Shown here: piece by piece, positions 50,447-59,066 of the stretch
Layout of the letters: each line of letters begins with the position of its first letter
Numbering within the stretch: position 1 is the stretch's first letter
Assembly: GCA_017462965.1 (NCBI GenBank)
Contig: JAFTQC010000022.1
Location: forward strand, 1-64,000
Length of the DNA stretch: 64,000 bases
Direction: 5' to 3'
From: Clostridia bacterium
Lineage (GTDB): Bacteria > Bacillota > Clostridia > TANB77 > UBA1234
Notes under the pieces: generated by a model
Seen by the model: only the letters and a program-made list of their open reading frames with translations
Database searches by the model: none
What the model was told of the DNA's origin: nothing
Translations under genes and position numbers: made by a program

Positions 50447-50512
50447 AATAATAAGAGGGACGCCCCTTTTTGTGAAATCTTTTCACAAAAAGGGGCGTCC
50501 CTCTTATTATTT
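50447..50512. repeat. Perfect inverted pair of GGGACGCCCC repeats
   Basis: AAATAATAAGAGGGACGCCCCTTTTTGTGAAA and its complement; 66 bp, overlapping the stop codon of yhbY. This copy begins AATAATAAGAGG instead of the usual CAAGAGG, with the change matched in both arms. Confidence 0.88.
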
Positions 50513-50800
50513 CGGAAGTACAATTTTTGGGTTTTTTGTTGATTTTCTATAAATAGTAAGTTTTTTACCTATTAATTGTACAACATCAGAATCTGTTCTT
50601 TTTGCAATTTCATCTGCGATAGTGTGTTTGTCTGCTGGTGTTGAATCTAGTAATGTTATTTTGATGATTTCTCTTGCTTCAAGTGCGTCAATTAGTTGAG
50701 CAACTTGATTATCATTTACTCCATTTTTTCCTACTTGAAAAATAGGTTCCAAATTTTGTGCTATGCTTCTTAAATAAGCTCTTTGTTTTGATGTTATCAT
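50507..50800 (-). CDS. yhbY: RNA-binding protein YhbY (CRM domain)
   Basis: A 97-residue single CRM-domain protein: LTSKQRAYLRS-type start (MITSKQRAYLRSIAQNLEPIFQVGKNGV), the GKNG loop, and ...DVVQLIGKKLTIYRKS. It associates with pre-50S ribosomal subunits. Its stop lies inside the GGGACG palindrome. AAGGGATAAA precedes ATG. Confidence 0.93.
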   Translation of the reverse strand: MITSKQRAYLRSIAQNLEPIFQVGKNGVNDNQVAQLIDALEAREIIKITLLDSTPADKHTIADEIAKRTDSDVVQLIGKKLTIYRKSTKNPKIVLPK

Positions 50801-51022
50801 TTTATCCCTTCTTTTATTTTTTGAATTATTTACATAATAATATCAGAAAGAACCTTTTAAATCAAGGTTTTTATTTGATGGTATACTTGTATCACTATAT
50901 TCATACAATATTTTAGAATAAATAGTAATGGTATTTAATTGCAATATGTCCGCATTTTATATATAATATTTTTGAAACAATGGGTCGTTCTAATCTTAAT
51001 GATTACTACATTAGGAGGAGAT

Positions 51023-52033
51023 ATGAAAAATATTTTTACTTGTATTTTTATAATAATTGGCACTATAATCGGAGCTGGTTTTGCTTCAGGACAAGAAATC
51101 TTGAGTTTTTTCAATAGGTTTGGGACTAATGGAATGTTTGGAATTATTCTTGCGTGTATGATTATAGGTATTGTTTCAAGTGTGATAATTATATTAATTG
51201 AAAAAAACAAGATAAATAGTTATGAAGAACTTGTAAAAAACAATAAAATTATAATTTGGATGATGCAAATCTTTCTTTTTATATGTTTTTGCATAATGAT
51301 GACTGGACTAATTACATTTTTTACTCAATTATTTGGTATTCCAGCAACGATTAGCAAGACAATTTCTTTTTTGATTTGTATTTTATTGCTTTTAAAAAGA
51401 TTTGAAGGAATCGAAAAAGTTAATTTTGTATTAATTCCGCTAATAATTTTGGGTGTTATTATGCTTTTATTTAATGATTATGATAAATCTATAATTGACA
51501 CCAATAATGCAATAGTGATTCCTGCAGGTTTCACAGAGAATTGGCTGATTTCAGCGATTCTTTATGCAAGTTATAATTTAATAATTGCTTTTCCTGTTTT
51601 AACTAATTTTAAAAAATATTCTTTAAGCAAAGGGCAGGCACTGCTAGTTGGAATGTTGTCCGCTTTTTTTCTTGCGGTCATGGGGCTTGTGATATATTTT
51701 GTATGTCAAAAGTTTTATCCTCAAATTTTGACGATAGAAATTCCTACATTACAAATTGCAGAGTTTTGTGGAAAAAATATTAGTGTTTTTTATAGTGCTG
51801 TTATAATGTTTGCGATTATTACAACGGCTTTTTCTACAGGTTATAGTTTTTTACGCATGCGAGATGAAAAAAATTATGTTCGTAATGCTTTTTTGATATG
51901 TACATTAGCGCTTGCTTTTTCGAATATCGGTTTTTCTAAACTTATAAATACATTTTTTCCGTTATTTGGAATTGTAGGTGTAGTACAAATTATTGGTATT
52001 ATTGTATTTCAAATAAAAAATGGTCGTAGCTAG
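51023..52033 (+). CDS. YkvI-like membrane transporter
   Basis: A 336-residue membrane protein with about ten hydrophobic segments and the N-terminal signature IIGTIIGAGFASGQEILSFFNRFG, as in YkvI proteins, distant members of the APC/SLC transporter superfamily. The substrate is unknown, perhaps an amino acid. ATG at 51023 has TTAGGAGGAG immediately upstream, so the longer form from 50939 is rejected. It begins a four-gene same-strand series (YkvI, DUF5711, CvpA, then LCP) with 11-12-base gaps for the first three. Confidence 0.85.
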   Translation: MKNIFTCIFIIIGTIIGAGFASGQEILSFFNRFGTNGMFGIILACMIIGIVSSVIIILIEKNKINSYEELVKNNKIIIWMMQIFLFICFCIMMTGLITFFTQLFGIPATISKTISFLICILLLLKRFEGIEKVNFVLIPLIILGVIMLLFNDYDKSIIDTNNAIVIPAGFTENWLISAILYASYNLIIAFPVLTNFKKYSLSKGQALLVGMLSAFFLAVMGLVIYFVCQKFYPQILTIEIPTLQIAEFCGKNISVFYSAVIMFAIITTAFSTGYSFLRMRDEKNYVRNAFLICTLALAFSNIGFSKLINTFFPLFGIVGVVQIIGIIVFQIKNGRS

Positions 52034-52045
52034 AAAGGATAATAA

Positions 52046-53155
52046 ATGAAAAAAAGATTATATATTTTTGTATTACTTATTATTTTGGGATGTTTTTTAG
52101 CATATCAAAATAAAGATCAATTGTTAACGTATTTTAGCAATCAAGATTGGAAGCAAGCTGAAGTTACTGGAACGACAACGTTAAGTAATCATTTTGCAAT
52201 TGATGGAACATCCTCTAATTTAATTGTGGTAGGTAACAATTATTTACATGGTTTTTCTAATAATGGAGAAGAAAATTTTGATTTGAATGTTTCTTTGAAA
52301 AATGCCGTTACTTCTGCAACCGGTGACTATTGTATCATTGGTGAGAAAGATGGTACTAAAGTCTATATGATAAATTCTAATGCAAAAATTTGGGAAATGG
52401 ATATTCAAGGAACTATATTAGATGTATCTGTTAACAAAAATGGATATTCAGCAATAATTTATAAACAAGTTGGATATAAATCTCTTATAAAAGTAGTAAA
52501 ACCAGATGGTACAGAGCTTTTTACTACATACCTAGCGTCTACATATGCCTTGGATGCTGAAATATCAAATGATAACAAAATACTTGCAGTTGCTGAAATC
52601 AATACTGAGGGCATAAAAGTTGGATCAATAATAGAACTTATAAATATGAGTGATTTGGAAAAGAAAAATAGCTCAAAGTTTGCTTTAGAAGACGGTACTT
52701 TAGTTACAAATATTGAGTATAATTCTAAAAATAAATTATTGATTCAAACAGATAGTGGTATTCAAATCGTTGATAATAACGAACTTAAAATGTTTGTTGA
52801 AGATTTTGATGATGGAACAAAATTTGTAACTATTGAAAATGAAAGTAGTCCAGTTGTCATTAGCAAAGTTGAAAATGGCTTGTTTGAAACTAGTTATGTT
52901 TTGAAGATTTTTGATTATAAAGAGAATGATGTTTCTTACGAAGAGTATCAAATAGATGATTCGCCATCGATTATTGCTAGTAAAGACAATAAAATTGCTA
53001 TGCTTATAGAAAAAGAACTTATAATTGTGAACTTGAATGGTAAATTGCTTAAAAAATATGATGTTTCAGGAAATATAAAGTCTATAATAATTTTTAATAA
53101 TGGAAATTCTTTAGCAGTTGTTTATAGAGATAAAATTGAGTTTATGAAAATATAA
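52046..53155 (+). CDS. DUF5711-like beta-propeller protein, membrane-anchored
   Basis: 369 residues: one N-terminal TM anchor (4-20), then repeated beta-propeller-like units on the outside (ATTTLSNHF..., NLIVVGNNYLHGFSNNGEENFDLNV, DYCIIGEKDGTKVYMINSNAKIWEMDIQ, KLLKKYDVSGNIKSIIIFNNGNSLAVVYRD). It is typical of the DUF5711 family, often found beside cvpA. No enzymatic motif is seen. AAAGGATAAT precedes ATG. Likely co-transcribed with YkvI and CvpA. Confidence 0.8.
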   Translation: MKKRLYIFVLLIILGCFLAYQNKDQLLTYFSNQDWKQAEVTGTTTLSNHFAIDGTSSNLIVVGNNYLHGFSNNGEENFDLNVSLKNAVTSATGDYCIIGEKDGTKVYMINSNAKIWEMDIQGTILDVSVNKNGYSAIIYKQVGYKSLIKVVKPDGTELFTTYLASTYALDAEISNDNKILAVAEINTEGIKVGSIIELINMSDLEKKNSSKFALEDGTLVTNIEYNSKNKLLIQTDSGIQIVDNNELKMFVEDFDDGTKFVTIENESSPVVISKVENGLFETSYVLKIFDYKENDVSYEEYQIDDSPSIIASKDNKIAMLIEKELIIVNLNGKLLKKYDVSGNIKSIIIFNNGNSLAVVYRDKIEFMKI

Positions 53156-53166
53156 GGAGAGTTTTT

Positions 53167-53868
53167 ATGGGAATAATAATTGATTTGATTGCTATCGCTT
53201 TTTTAGTTGTTTCTGCATTGGTTGCCTACTACAGAGGTTTTGTTAAAACGTTTTTTGGTTTTATTTCTGTGATTTTGGCAATTTTGCTTGCGTGTTGTTT
53301 TTCTAAACCATTAGCTATGCATATAAAAGAATCATCAGAGATGGATGAATGGATAATTGAAAGTATAACTCAAATAGGCAAGATAGAAGACGATGAAATA
53401 GAAAGTGGCGAAGAAATAGAGGAAGAAATTCAAAGTGGAGAAAAAGAAGAATTACCTACAGATGCTCTTATTGGATTTATCAATGATTTACCAGAATCTG
53501 TAAGCGAGGCTTTGGATATTGAGGAAAGTAAAAATATAGCACTTTTAAATATTGCCACAAAAACTTCAGATGTTGTAATAAATATATTTTCATGGGTAAT
53601 CATATATTTTATTGTTAGAATAATAGTTGCTGTAATTACTGTTATTTTCGATGGAATAATGAACATTCCTATTTTGAAGTCAATAAATAATTTGGCAGGT
53701 CTTGTAATTGGTATATTTGTTGGAATTTTTAGGATTTATTTATTCCTAGCTATAATTTATTTTATATCAAATATTACAAATGTTTTGATTTTTGTTAATG
53801 TTATACAAACATCGGGTATCGTAAATGCAATGTATAATAATAATTTACTTATCAATTTGATTTTCTAA
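53167..53868 (+). CDS. CvpA family membrane protein
   Basis: A 233-residue membrane protein with four hydrophobic segments and the CvpA N-terminus (IIDLIAIAFLVVSALVAYYRGFVKTFFGFISVILAI). An acidic loop (70-105) lies between the second and third helices. CvpA-type proteins are linked to colicin V production and envelope homeostasis, and their mechanism is not known. AAGGAGAG precedes ATG, 11 bases after the DUF5711 gene. Confidence 0.85.
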   Translation: MGIIIDLIAIAFLVVSALVAYYRGFVKTFFGFISVILAILLACCFSKPLAMHIKESSEMDEWIIESITQIGKIEDDEIESGEEIEEEIQSGEKEELPTDALIGFINDLPESVSEALDIEESKNIALLNIATKTSDVVINIFSWVIIYFIVRIIVAVITVIFDGIMNIPILKSINNLAGLVIGIFVGIFRIYLFLAIIYFISNITNVLIFVNVIQTSGIVNAMYNNNLLINLIF

Positions 53869-53875
53869 TATTTTG

Positions 53876-53936
53876 CACATCGGGGACAGCCCTTTTTGCT
53901 GAGGCTATCTTGCAAAAAGGACTGTCCCCATTGTGA
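53876..53936. repeat. Inverted pair, GGGGACAGCC variant
   Basis: CACATCGGGGACAGCCCTTTTTGC and GCAAAAAGGACTGTCCCCATTGTG. The outer ends differ from other copies (CACATCGGGGAC instead of ATCAAGAGGGAC), with partly matched changes on the other arm. Confidence 0.8.
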
Positions 53937-54066
53937 AAAAAATGTGAAAAATAGTATAATGACTTTTGGGTGGAACAAAATAGTATTGTATATAGTCTAA
54001 TGGTCTGATATTATTTATGGATAGATGTAGATAATAATTAAAGAATGAAAAGAGGTAAATATATAG

Positions 54067-55386
54067 ATGAATAAATTAATAGGAGTTGTTAAGGTATTAG
54101 TTGTTATACTAGTTATCCTATCAATGACTGTGCTTGGCGGAGTTTTGGCTGTTTATTATGAAAATTTAGAGAAAGATATGAGTGAAAAAGAGTCAAATTT
54201 AGCTCAATTTTTAAGTGGAATGGCGAATTCTAAAGAGAATAAGGTAGAACCAAATGTTACTTGCCTTGTAATGGGAAGAAATCAAGCGTTGACTGATTTT
54301 ATCGTGCTTGTTCAATATAATCCAAATACAAGAGAAGTTTCAATGTTATCAATCCCTAGAGATACATTTGTTGGTTCTGCATCAGTGGATGGAAAGATTA
54401 ATTCTATTTATGCAAATAAGGGGATAAGTGGTATTAAAGCAAAAGTTGAAGAAATTACTGGAATTGACGTAAATTATCATGTTTTGTTCGATGCTAGTAT
54501 TTTGAAAAAAGTTGTAAATGAATTAGGTGGAGTTACGGTGAATGTTCCTATAAATATGGATTATGATGATCCATACCAAAATCCACCTTTGCATATCCAT
54601 TTGAAAAAAGGAACTCAGTTGCTTTCTGGTTCACAAGCGGAGCAATTTGTTAGATTTAGGAAAAATAATAATGGTTATGGTTATCCTAACGGAGATATTG
54701 GAAGAATTGCAGCACAACAAAGTTTTATAAGAGCTTTGATTAGTGAACTTTTAAAGGGTGAAAATATAACTAAAGTGAAAACTTTAGCTCAGATTGTTAT
54801 AGATGGAACAAAGACAGATGTTACGATGGATGTTGTTGAAGAATATTTAAGTGATTTGGTTACATTCAAAATGGACAGGATGAGAATCGAGACACTTCCA
54901 GGCTTGGGTCAATCGAAGTCTTATAATGGCTACACGAGATCATACTATATCATGGACGAGGAAAAAAGTTTGACTGTCATTGATAATCTTTTTAATAAAT
55001 CAATTAATGAGTTGAATGCAAATTCTGGTGATATTTTGACTGATACAGTTCCTGTTGACAAGGATATTGCAGAGGAAGTTTTTTCATCAGACCTTGAGGT
55101 TGAATCTGGGGATACAGCTGAAATTAAGATAGAACTTTTGATTGCAAAGGCCAAGAATGCTAGAGTAAGTGAGCTTGCAGAAATACTTGCTGAAAATAAT
55201 TGTAATGTTGTTAAACTTGGAAATTATCCAACTGTTCAGGTCGAGCCTTCTAGAATCGTGACGTATGGACAAAATACGGCTGAAGAACTTGAATTTTTAA
55301 AGGAAATTTCTGGTATTAAGAAAGTTGAAGAAAGTGACGAAAAGTCGAATGTTAAATTTACAATAATAATCGGGGCGAATTATTAA
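54067..55386 (+). CDS. LytR-CpsA-Psr family cell-wall glycopolymer ligase
   Basis: 439 residues: TM anchor (7-28), LCP domain (about 60-290) with the conserved Arg/Asp pattern MLSIPRDTFV, KINSIYANKGISG, VGGVTV-like ELGGVTVNVP and FVRFRKNNNGYGYPNGDIGR, and a C-terminal LytR_C domain (about 345-438) with LLIAKAKNARVSELAEILAENNCNVV. Such enzymes attach teichoic acids or other glycopolymers to peptidoglycan. AGAGGTAAAT precedes ATG. It could provide the polymer that SLH proteins of this window bind. Confidence 0.92.
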   Translation: MNKLIGVVKVLVVILVILSMTVLGGVLAVYYENLEKDMSEKESNLAQFLSGMANSKENKVEPNVTCLVMGRNQALTDFIVLVQYNPNTREVSMLSIPRDTFVGSASVDGKINSIYANKGISGIKAKVEEITGIDVNYHVLFDASILKKVVNELGGVTVNVPINMDYDDPYQNPPLHIHLKKGTQLLSGSQAEQFVRFRKNNNGYGYPNGDIGRIAAQQSFIRALISELLKGENITKVKTLAQIVIDGTKTDVTMDVVEEYLSDLVTFKMDRMRIETLPGLGQSKSYNGYTRSYYIMDEEKSLTVIDNLFNKSINELNANSGDILTDTVPVDKDIAEEVFSSDLEVESGDTAEIKIELLIAKAKNARVSELAEILAENNCNVVKLGNYPTVQVEPSRIVTYGQNTAEELEFLKEISGIKKVEESDEKSNVKFTIIIGANY

Positions 55387-55390
55387 GGAA

Positions 55391-55433
55391 AAGCACTGGA
55401 TACTGAAAACATCAGTCTCTAGTGCTTTACTTT
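55391..55433 (+). terminator. Terminator of LCP gene
   Basis: AAAGCACT...AGTGCTTT with inner CTGA/TCAG pairing, then ACTTTT. Confidence 0.7.
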
Positions 55434-55491
55434 TAGCTTAAAATATAGTATAATCCATGGGTACTTTAAAAAGGCGAAAGAAGGGTTACAT

Positions 55492-57897
55492 ATGGATTAC
55501 AAATTTACAGAAATTGAGAAAAAATGGCAAGATATTTGGGAAAAGGAACAGGCTTTTAAAGCTACTAATGACTTTACAAAGCCTAAATTTTATGGACTGA
55601 TAGAGTTTCCTTATCCTTCAGGAAATGGCTTGCACGTTGGTCATCCAAAGAGTAATACTGCTATAGATATAATCAGCAGAAAAAGAAGAATGGAAGGTTA
55701 TAATGTTCTTTATCCTATGGGATGGGATGCGTTTGGACTTCCAACAGAAAACTTTGCTATTAAAAATAAAATTCATCCAGCTATAGTTACAAAACAAAAT
55801 GTTGATAGATTTAGAGAACAACTTAAGAAAATTGGTTTTTCTTTTGATTGGGATAGAGAAGTTGATACTACGGATCCTAAATACTATAGATGGACACAAT
55901 GGATTTTTCTTCAATTGTACAAAAAGGGTTTGGCTTACAAAGCAGAAATTCCAATAAATTTCTGTACAAGTTGTAAAGTTGGACTTGCGAACGAAGAAGT
56001 TGTTAATGGAGCTTGCGAGAGATGTGGAGGAGAGGTTGTTCAAAAAGTTAAGAGCCAATGGATGCTTAAAATAACTGAGTATGCCGAAAGACTTTATGAT
56101 GATTTGGACGATACTGATTTTATTGAAAAAGTTAAGATTCAACAACGTAATTGGATTGGTAAGTCTAAAGGTGCTGAAGTTAAATTTAAAATTACTGGTA
56201 CAGACGAAGAGTTAGTTGTTTTCACGACTCGTGCTGATACTTTATTTGGTGCTACTTACATGGTTTTATCTCCAGAACATAAAGTTTTAGAGACATTAAA
56301 TATTGAAAATAGAGATGAAGTTAAAGCTTATCAAGCTGAAGCTGCAAAGAAGAGCGAGTTTGAAAGAACTGAAATGAATAAAGATAAGACAGGTGTTATG
56401 CTTAATGGTGTTACTGCTACAAATCCTGTTAACGGAAAAGAAATTCCTATATGGATTTCTGATTATGTGCTAGCGTCTTATGGAACTGGTGCTATCATGG
56501 CGGTTCCTGCGCATGATGATAGAGACTGGGCATTTGCTAAGAAATTTAATATGCCAATTATCCAAGTTATCACAGGTGAAGGCGATGTTAACGAAAAAGC
56601 AAATGTTGATGTTGAAACAGGAACAATGATGAATTCTGGTTTCTTAGATGGTCTTGAAGTTAAAGATGCTATTGAAAAAATGATTGCTTATCTTGAAGAA
56701 AATAATTTGGGAAAAGCTAAGACGAACTTTAAGCTTCGTGATTGGGTTTTCTCAAGACAAAGATATTGGGGAGAGCCAATTCCAATGGTTCATTGTGAGA
56801 AATGTGGTTGGGTTCCACTTCCAGAAGAATCACTTCCACTTGAACTTCCATATGCTGAAAGCTATGAGCCAACTGATAATGGAGAGTCACCACTTGCAAA
56901 TCTTACAGATTGGGTAAATACAACTTGTCCACATTGTGGTGCTCCTGCAAAGAGAGAAACTGATACAATGCCTAACTGGGCTGGATCATCTTGGTATTTC
57001 ATTAGATATATCGATCCACACAATGATAAAGAAATTGCTGATAAAGAATTGTTAAAATACTGGATGCCAATCGACTGGTATAACGGTGGAATGGAACATA
57101 CAACACTTCACTTGTTGTATTCAAGATTCTGGCATAAATTCTTATATGATATCGGTGTTGTTCCAACTAAAGAGCCATATCAAAAGAGAACATCTCATGG
57201 AATGATTCTTGGAAGCAACGGTGAAAAAATGTCTAAGTCAAGAGGAAATGTTATTAATCCAGATGACATGATTGATAGATATGGTGCTGATACTTTGAGA
57301 ATGTACGAAATGTTCATGGGAGCATTCGATCAAGCCGCACCATGGTCTGAGCAAAGCGTAAAAGGATGCTTCAGATTCTTAGAAAAAGTATACAATTTAA
57401 TGGATATATTAGTAGATGGTGATGCGTATTCAGCAGACTTAGAAACTGCAATACATAAAACAATTAAGAAAGTTTCAAACGACTACGAGAAAATGAAATT
57501 CAACACAGCTATTGCTGGTCTAATGGAATTAATAAATGAAATAAATAAGAAAGGCGAGATTAACAAAGCTGAGCTAAAAACATTTATTACATTATTAAAT
57601 CCTGTAGCGCCACATATAACTGAAGAAATGTGGGAGCAAGCTGGTTTTGAAGGAAGATTATATCAAACGACATGGCCAGAATTTGACGAAGCTAAAACAG
57701 TTGATTCAACACTAGAAATTCCAGTTCAAATCAATGGAAAACTTCGTGCAGTTGTTAATGTTGCCAAAGGTGCTTCTGCAGAAGATGTTGAAAAGGTAGC
57801 ATTCGAAAATGAAGAAATATTGAAATTCACAGAAGGAAAAGAAATTGTGAAGAAAATATATGTACCAGAAAGAATATATACGATAGTAGTAAAATAA
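55492..57897 (+). CDS. leuS: Leucyl-tRNA synthetase
   Basis: 801-residue class I synthetase. It shows the HIGH region [13 protein letters not shown] (about 43-55), a zinc module ([24 protein letters not shown]), the editing CP1 domain with [21 protein letters not shown] and [15 protein letters not shown], a second zinc motif near 430 ([10 protein letters not shown]), [14 protein letters not shown], and KMSKS as [11 protein letters not shown] near residue 580. The C-terminal domain is complete. AAGAAGGG precedes ATG. No T-box or leader peptide is visible in the 55-base leader. Confidence 0.96.
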   Translation: MDYKFTEIEKKWQDIWEKEQAFKATNDFTKPKFYGLIEFPYPSGNGLHVGHPKSNTAIDIISRKRRMEGYNVLYPMGWDAFGLPTENFAIKNKIHPAIVTKQNVDRFREQLKKIGFSFDWDREVDTTDPKYYRWTQWIFLQLYKKGLAYKAEIPINFCTSCKVGLANEEVVNGACERCGGEVVQKVKSQWMLKITEYAERLYDDLDDTDFIEKVKIQQRNWIGKSKGAEVKFKITGTDEELVVFTTRADTLFGATYMVLSPEHKVLETLNIENRDEVKAYQAEAAKKSEFERTEMNKDKTGVMLNGVTATNPVNGKEIPIWISDYVLASYGTGAIMAVPAHDDRDWAFAKKFNMPIIQVITGEGDVNEKANVDVETGTMMNSGFLDGLEVKDAIEKMIAYLEENNLGKAKTNFKLRDWVFSRQRYWGEPIPMVHCEKCGWVPLPEESLPLELPYAESYEPTDNGESPLANLTDWVNTTCPHCGAPAKRETDTMPNWAGSSWYFIRYIDPHNDKEIADKELLKYWMPIDWYNGGMEHTTLHLLYSRFWHKFLYDIGVVPTKEPYQKRTSHGMILGSNGEKMSKSRGNVINPDDMIDRYGADTLRMYEMFMGAFDQAAPWSEQSVKGCFRFLEKVYNLMDILVDGDAYSADLETAIHKTIKKVSNDYEKMKFNTAIAGLMELINEINKKGEINKAELKTFITLLNPVAPHITEEMWEQAGFEGRLYQTTWPEFDEAKTVDSTLEIPVQINGKLRAVVNVAKGASAEDVEKVAFENEEILKFTEGKEIVKKIYVPERIYTIVVK

Positions 57898-57902
57898 AAG
57901 AG

Positions 57903-57996
57903 AAAAAAAGGACAAAGGGACGGTTCTATTTCGGGACAAAAGCCCCGTCCCTTTGTCCCGAAATAGAACTGTCCTTCCGTCCCTATGTCCTTTTTT
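57903..57996. repeat. Double hairpin of GGGACGG family, bidirectional terminator
   Basis: AAAAAAAGGACAAAGGGACGGTTCTATTTCGGGACAAAAG... with its complement; inner GGGACAAA and TTTGTCCC arms also pair. It separates convergent leuS and the HD-GYP gene. Confidence 0.85.
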
Positions 57997-58002
57997 TATA
58001 TG

Positions 58003-59064
58003 TTAATCACCTGTTCGTGATAGTAATGTTATTTCTAAGTCTTTTTCGATTTGTTCTTTATGTTCTTTTATTGCTTCTATAAATAGAGTGGCAAGGGCAG
58101 GATCGAATTGTGCTCCCTTGCATCTGTCGATTTCATCTAATGCTTTGAATAGTGTGAAGCGTGGTCGATAGCTTCTGTCTGATGTCATGGCATCAAATGC
58201 GTCTGCTATTGCAACGATTCTGGCATGAAGTGGAATGTTTTCACCAGCTAGGCTGCCAGGGTAACCACGTCCATCAAAGCGTTCGTGGTGATGCTTTACG
58301 ATAGGAATTATTTTGTTAAATATTGTTGCTGGATTAAGAATGTGTGCACCAATTGATGGATGATTTTTGATGTCATCATATTCTTCATCTGTAAGCTTTG
58401 ACGTTTTTTGAAGTATTGCATCAGGAATTCCTATTTTTCCGATATCGTGGAATAAAGCACCATCTTTTATTGTTTCTATTTCTTCATCAGAAAGTCCTAG
58501 TTTTTTTGCTAGCATGACAGAGTAGTAAGAAACTCTATCTGAATGATTTTTTGTATAAGAATCTTTTGCATCAACAGCCAAACGAAGGGATTCCATGGTT
58601 CCACGGTATGCATTTTTTAATTCGTCGTAAGCTGCTTCAAGCTTTTCGTTAATTTCTTTTATTACTCTCATTTGTGAAACTGATTTTAAACCAGATTCAA
58701 CAAGTAAAATTATTTGATCAAACTTATCACTCTTTTCACAGTAGCCTTGAATATCAAGACGTTTAATTGTTTCAAGAGGTGGTGCTAAATCTTTGTGACC
58801 TGTAAGTAATAAAATATACAAGTCCTTATTGAATTTTCTAATTTCTTCAACAACTTTATCACCATGAATTGGCATCATTAAGAAGTCTAGAATCATCAAG
58901 TCAAAGTGTTCCTTTTTAACCAATTCAATAGCTTCAAGCGGATCAGTAACTCCAACAAAATTATATTGATTTAAGAATATTGCAAGAGAGTCGATAATAC
59001 CTTGCTCATCGTCAACAACTAAAATTTTAAAATCTGATTTTTGAATTATATCTTTTAATCTCAT
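58003..59064 (-). CDS. Response regulator with HD-GYP phosphodiesterase domain
   Basis: 353 residues: receiver domain (12-130) with phospho-acceptor Asp60 (LMILDF) and acidic pocket VVDDE, a coiled linker, then HD-GYP (about 155-345) with HDIGK (206-210), HHHERFDGRGYPG (258-270) and the C-terminal IADAFDAMTSDRSYR. It likely degrades cyclic di-GMP (or a related dinucleotide) when phosphorylated. It lies 2 bases downstream of the histidine kinase gene, so the two form a signalling pair, third in the operon led by the NRPS-type gene. GGAGG precedes ATG. Confidence 0.92.
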   Translation of the reverse strand: MRLKDIIQKSDFKILVVDDEQGIIDSLAIFLNQYNFVGVTDPLEAIELVKKEHFDLMILDFLMMPIHGDKVVEEIRKFNKDLYILLLTGHKDLAPPLETIKRLDIQGYCEKSDKFDQIILLVESGLKSVSQMRVIKEINEKLEAAYDELKNAYRGTMESLRLAVDAKDSYTKNHSDRVSYYSVMLAKKLGLSDEEIETIKDGALFHDIGKIGIPDAILQKTSKLTDEEYDDIKNHPSIGAHILNPATIFNKIIPIVKHHHERFDGRGYPGSLAGENIPLHARIVAIADAFDAMTSDRSYRPRFTLFKALDEIDRCKGAQFDPALATLFIEAIKEHKEQIEKDLEITLLSRTGD

Positions 59065-59066
59065 TA

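Noticed and set aside
50939-51022. N-terminal extension of the YkvI-like protein
   Set aside because: The strong AGGAGG site lies directly before the internal ATG at 51023, and the extension is not needed for the first conserved helix.
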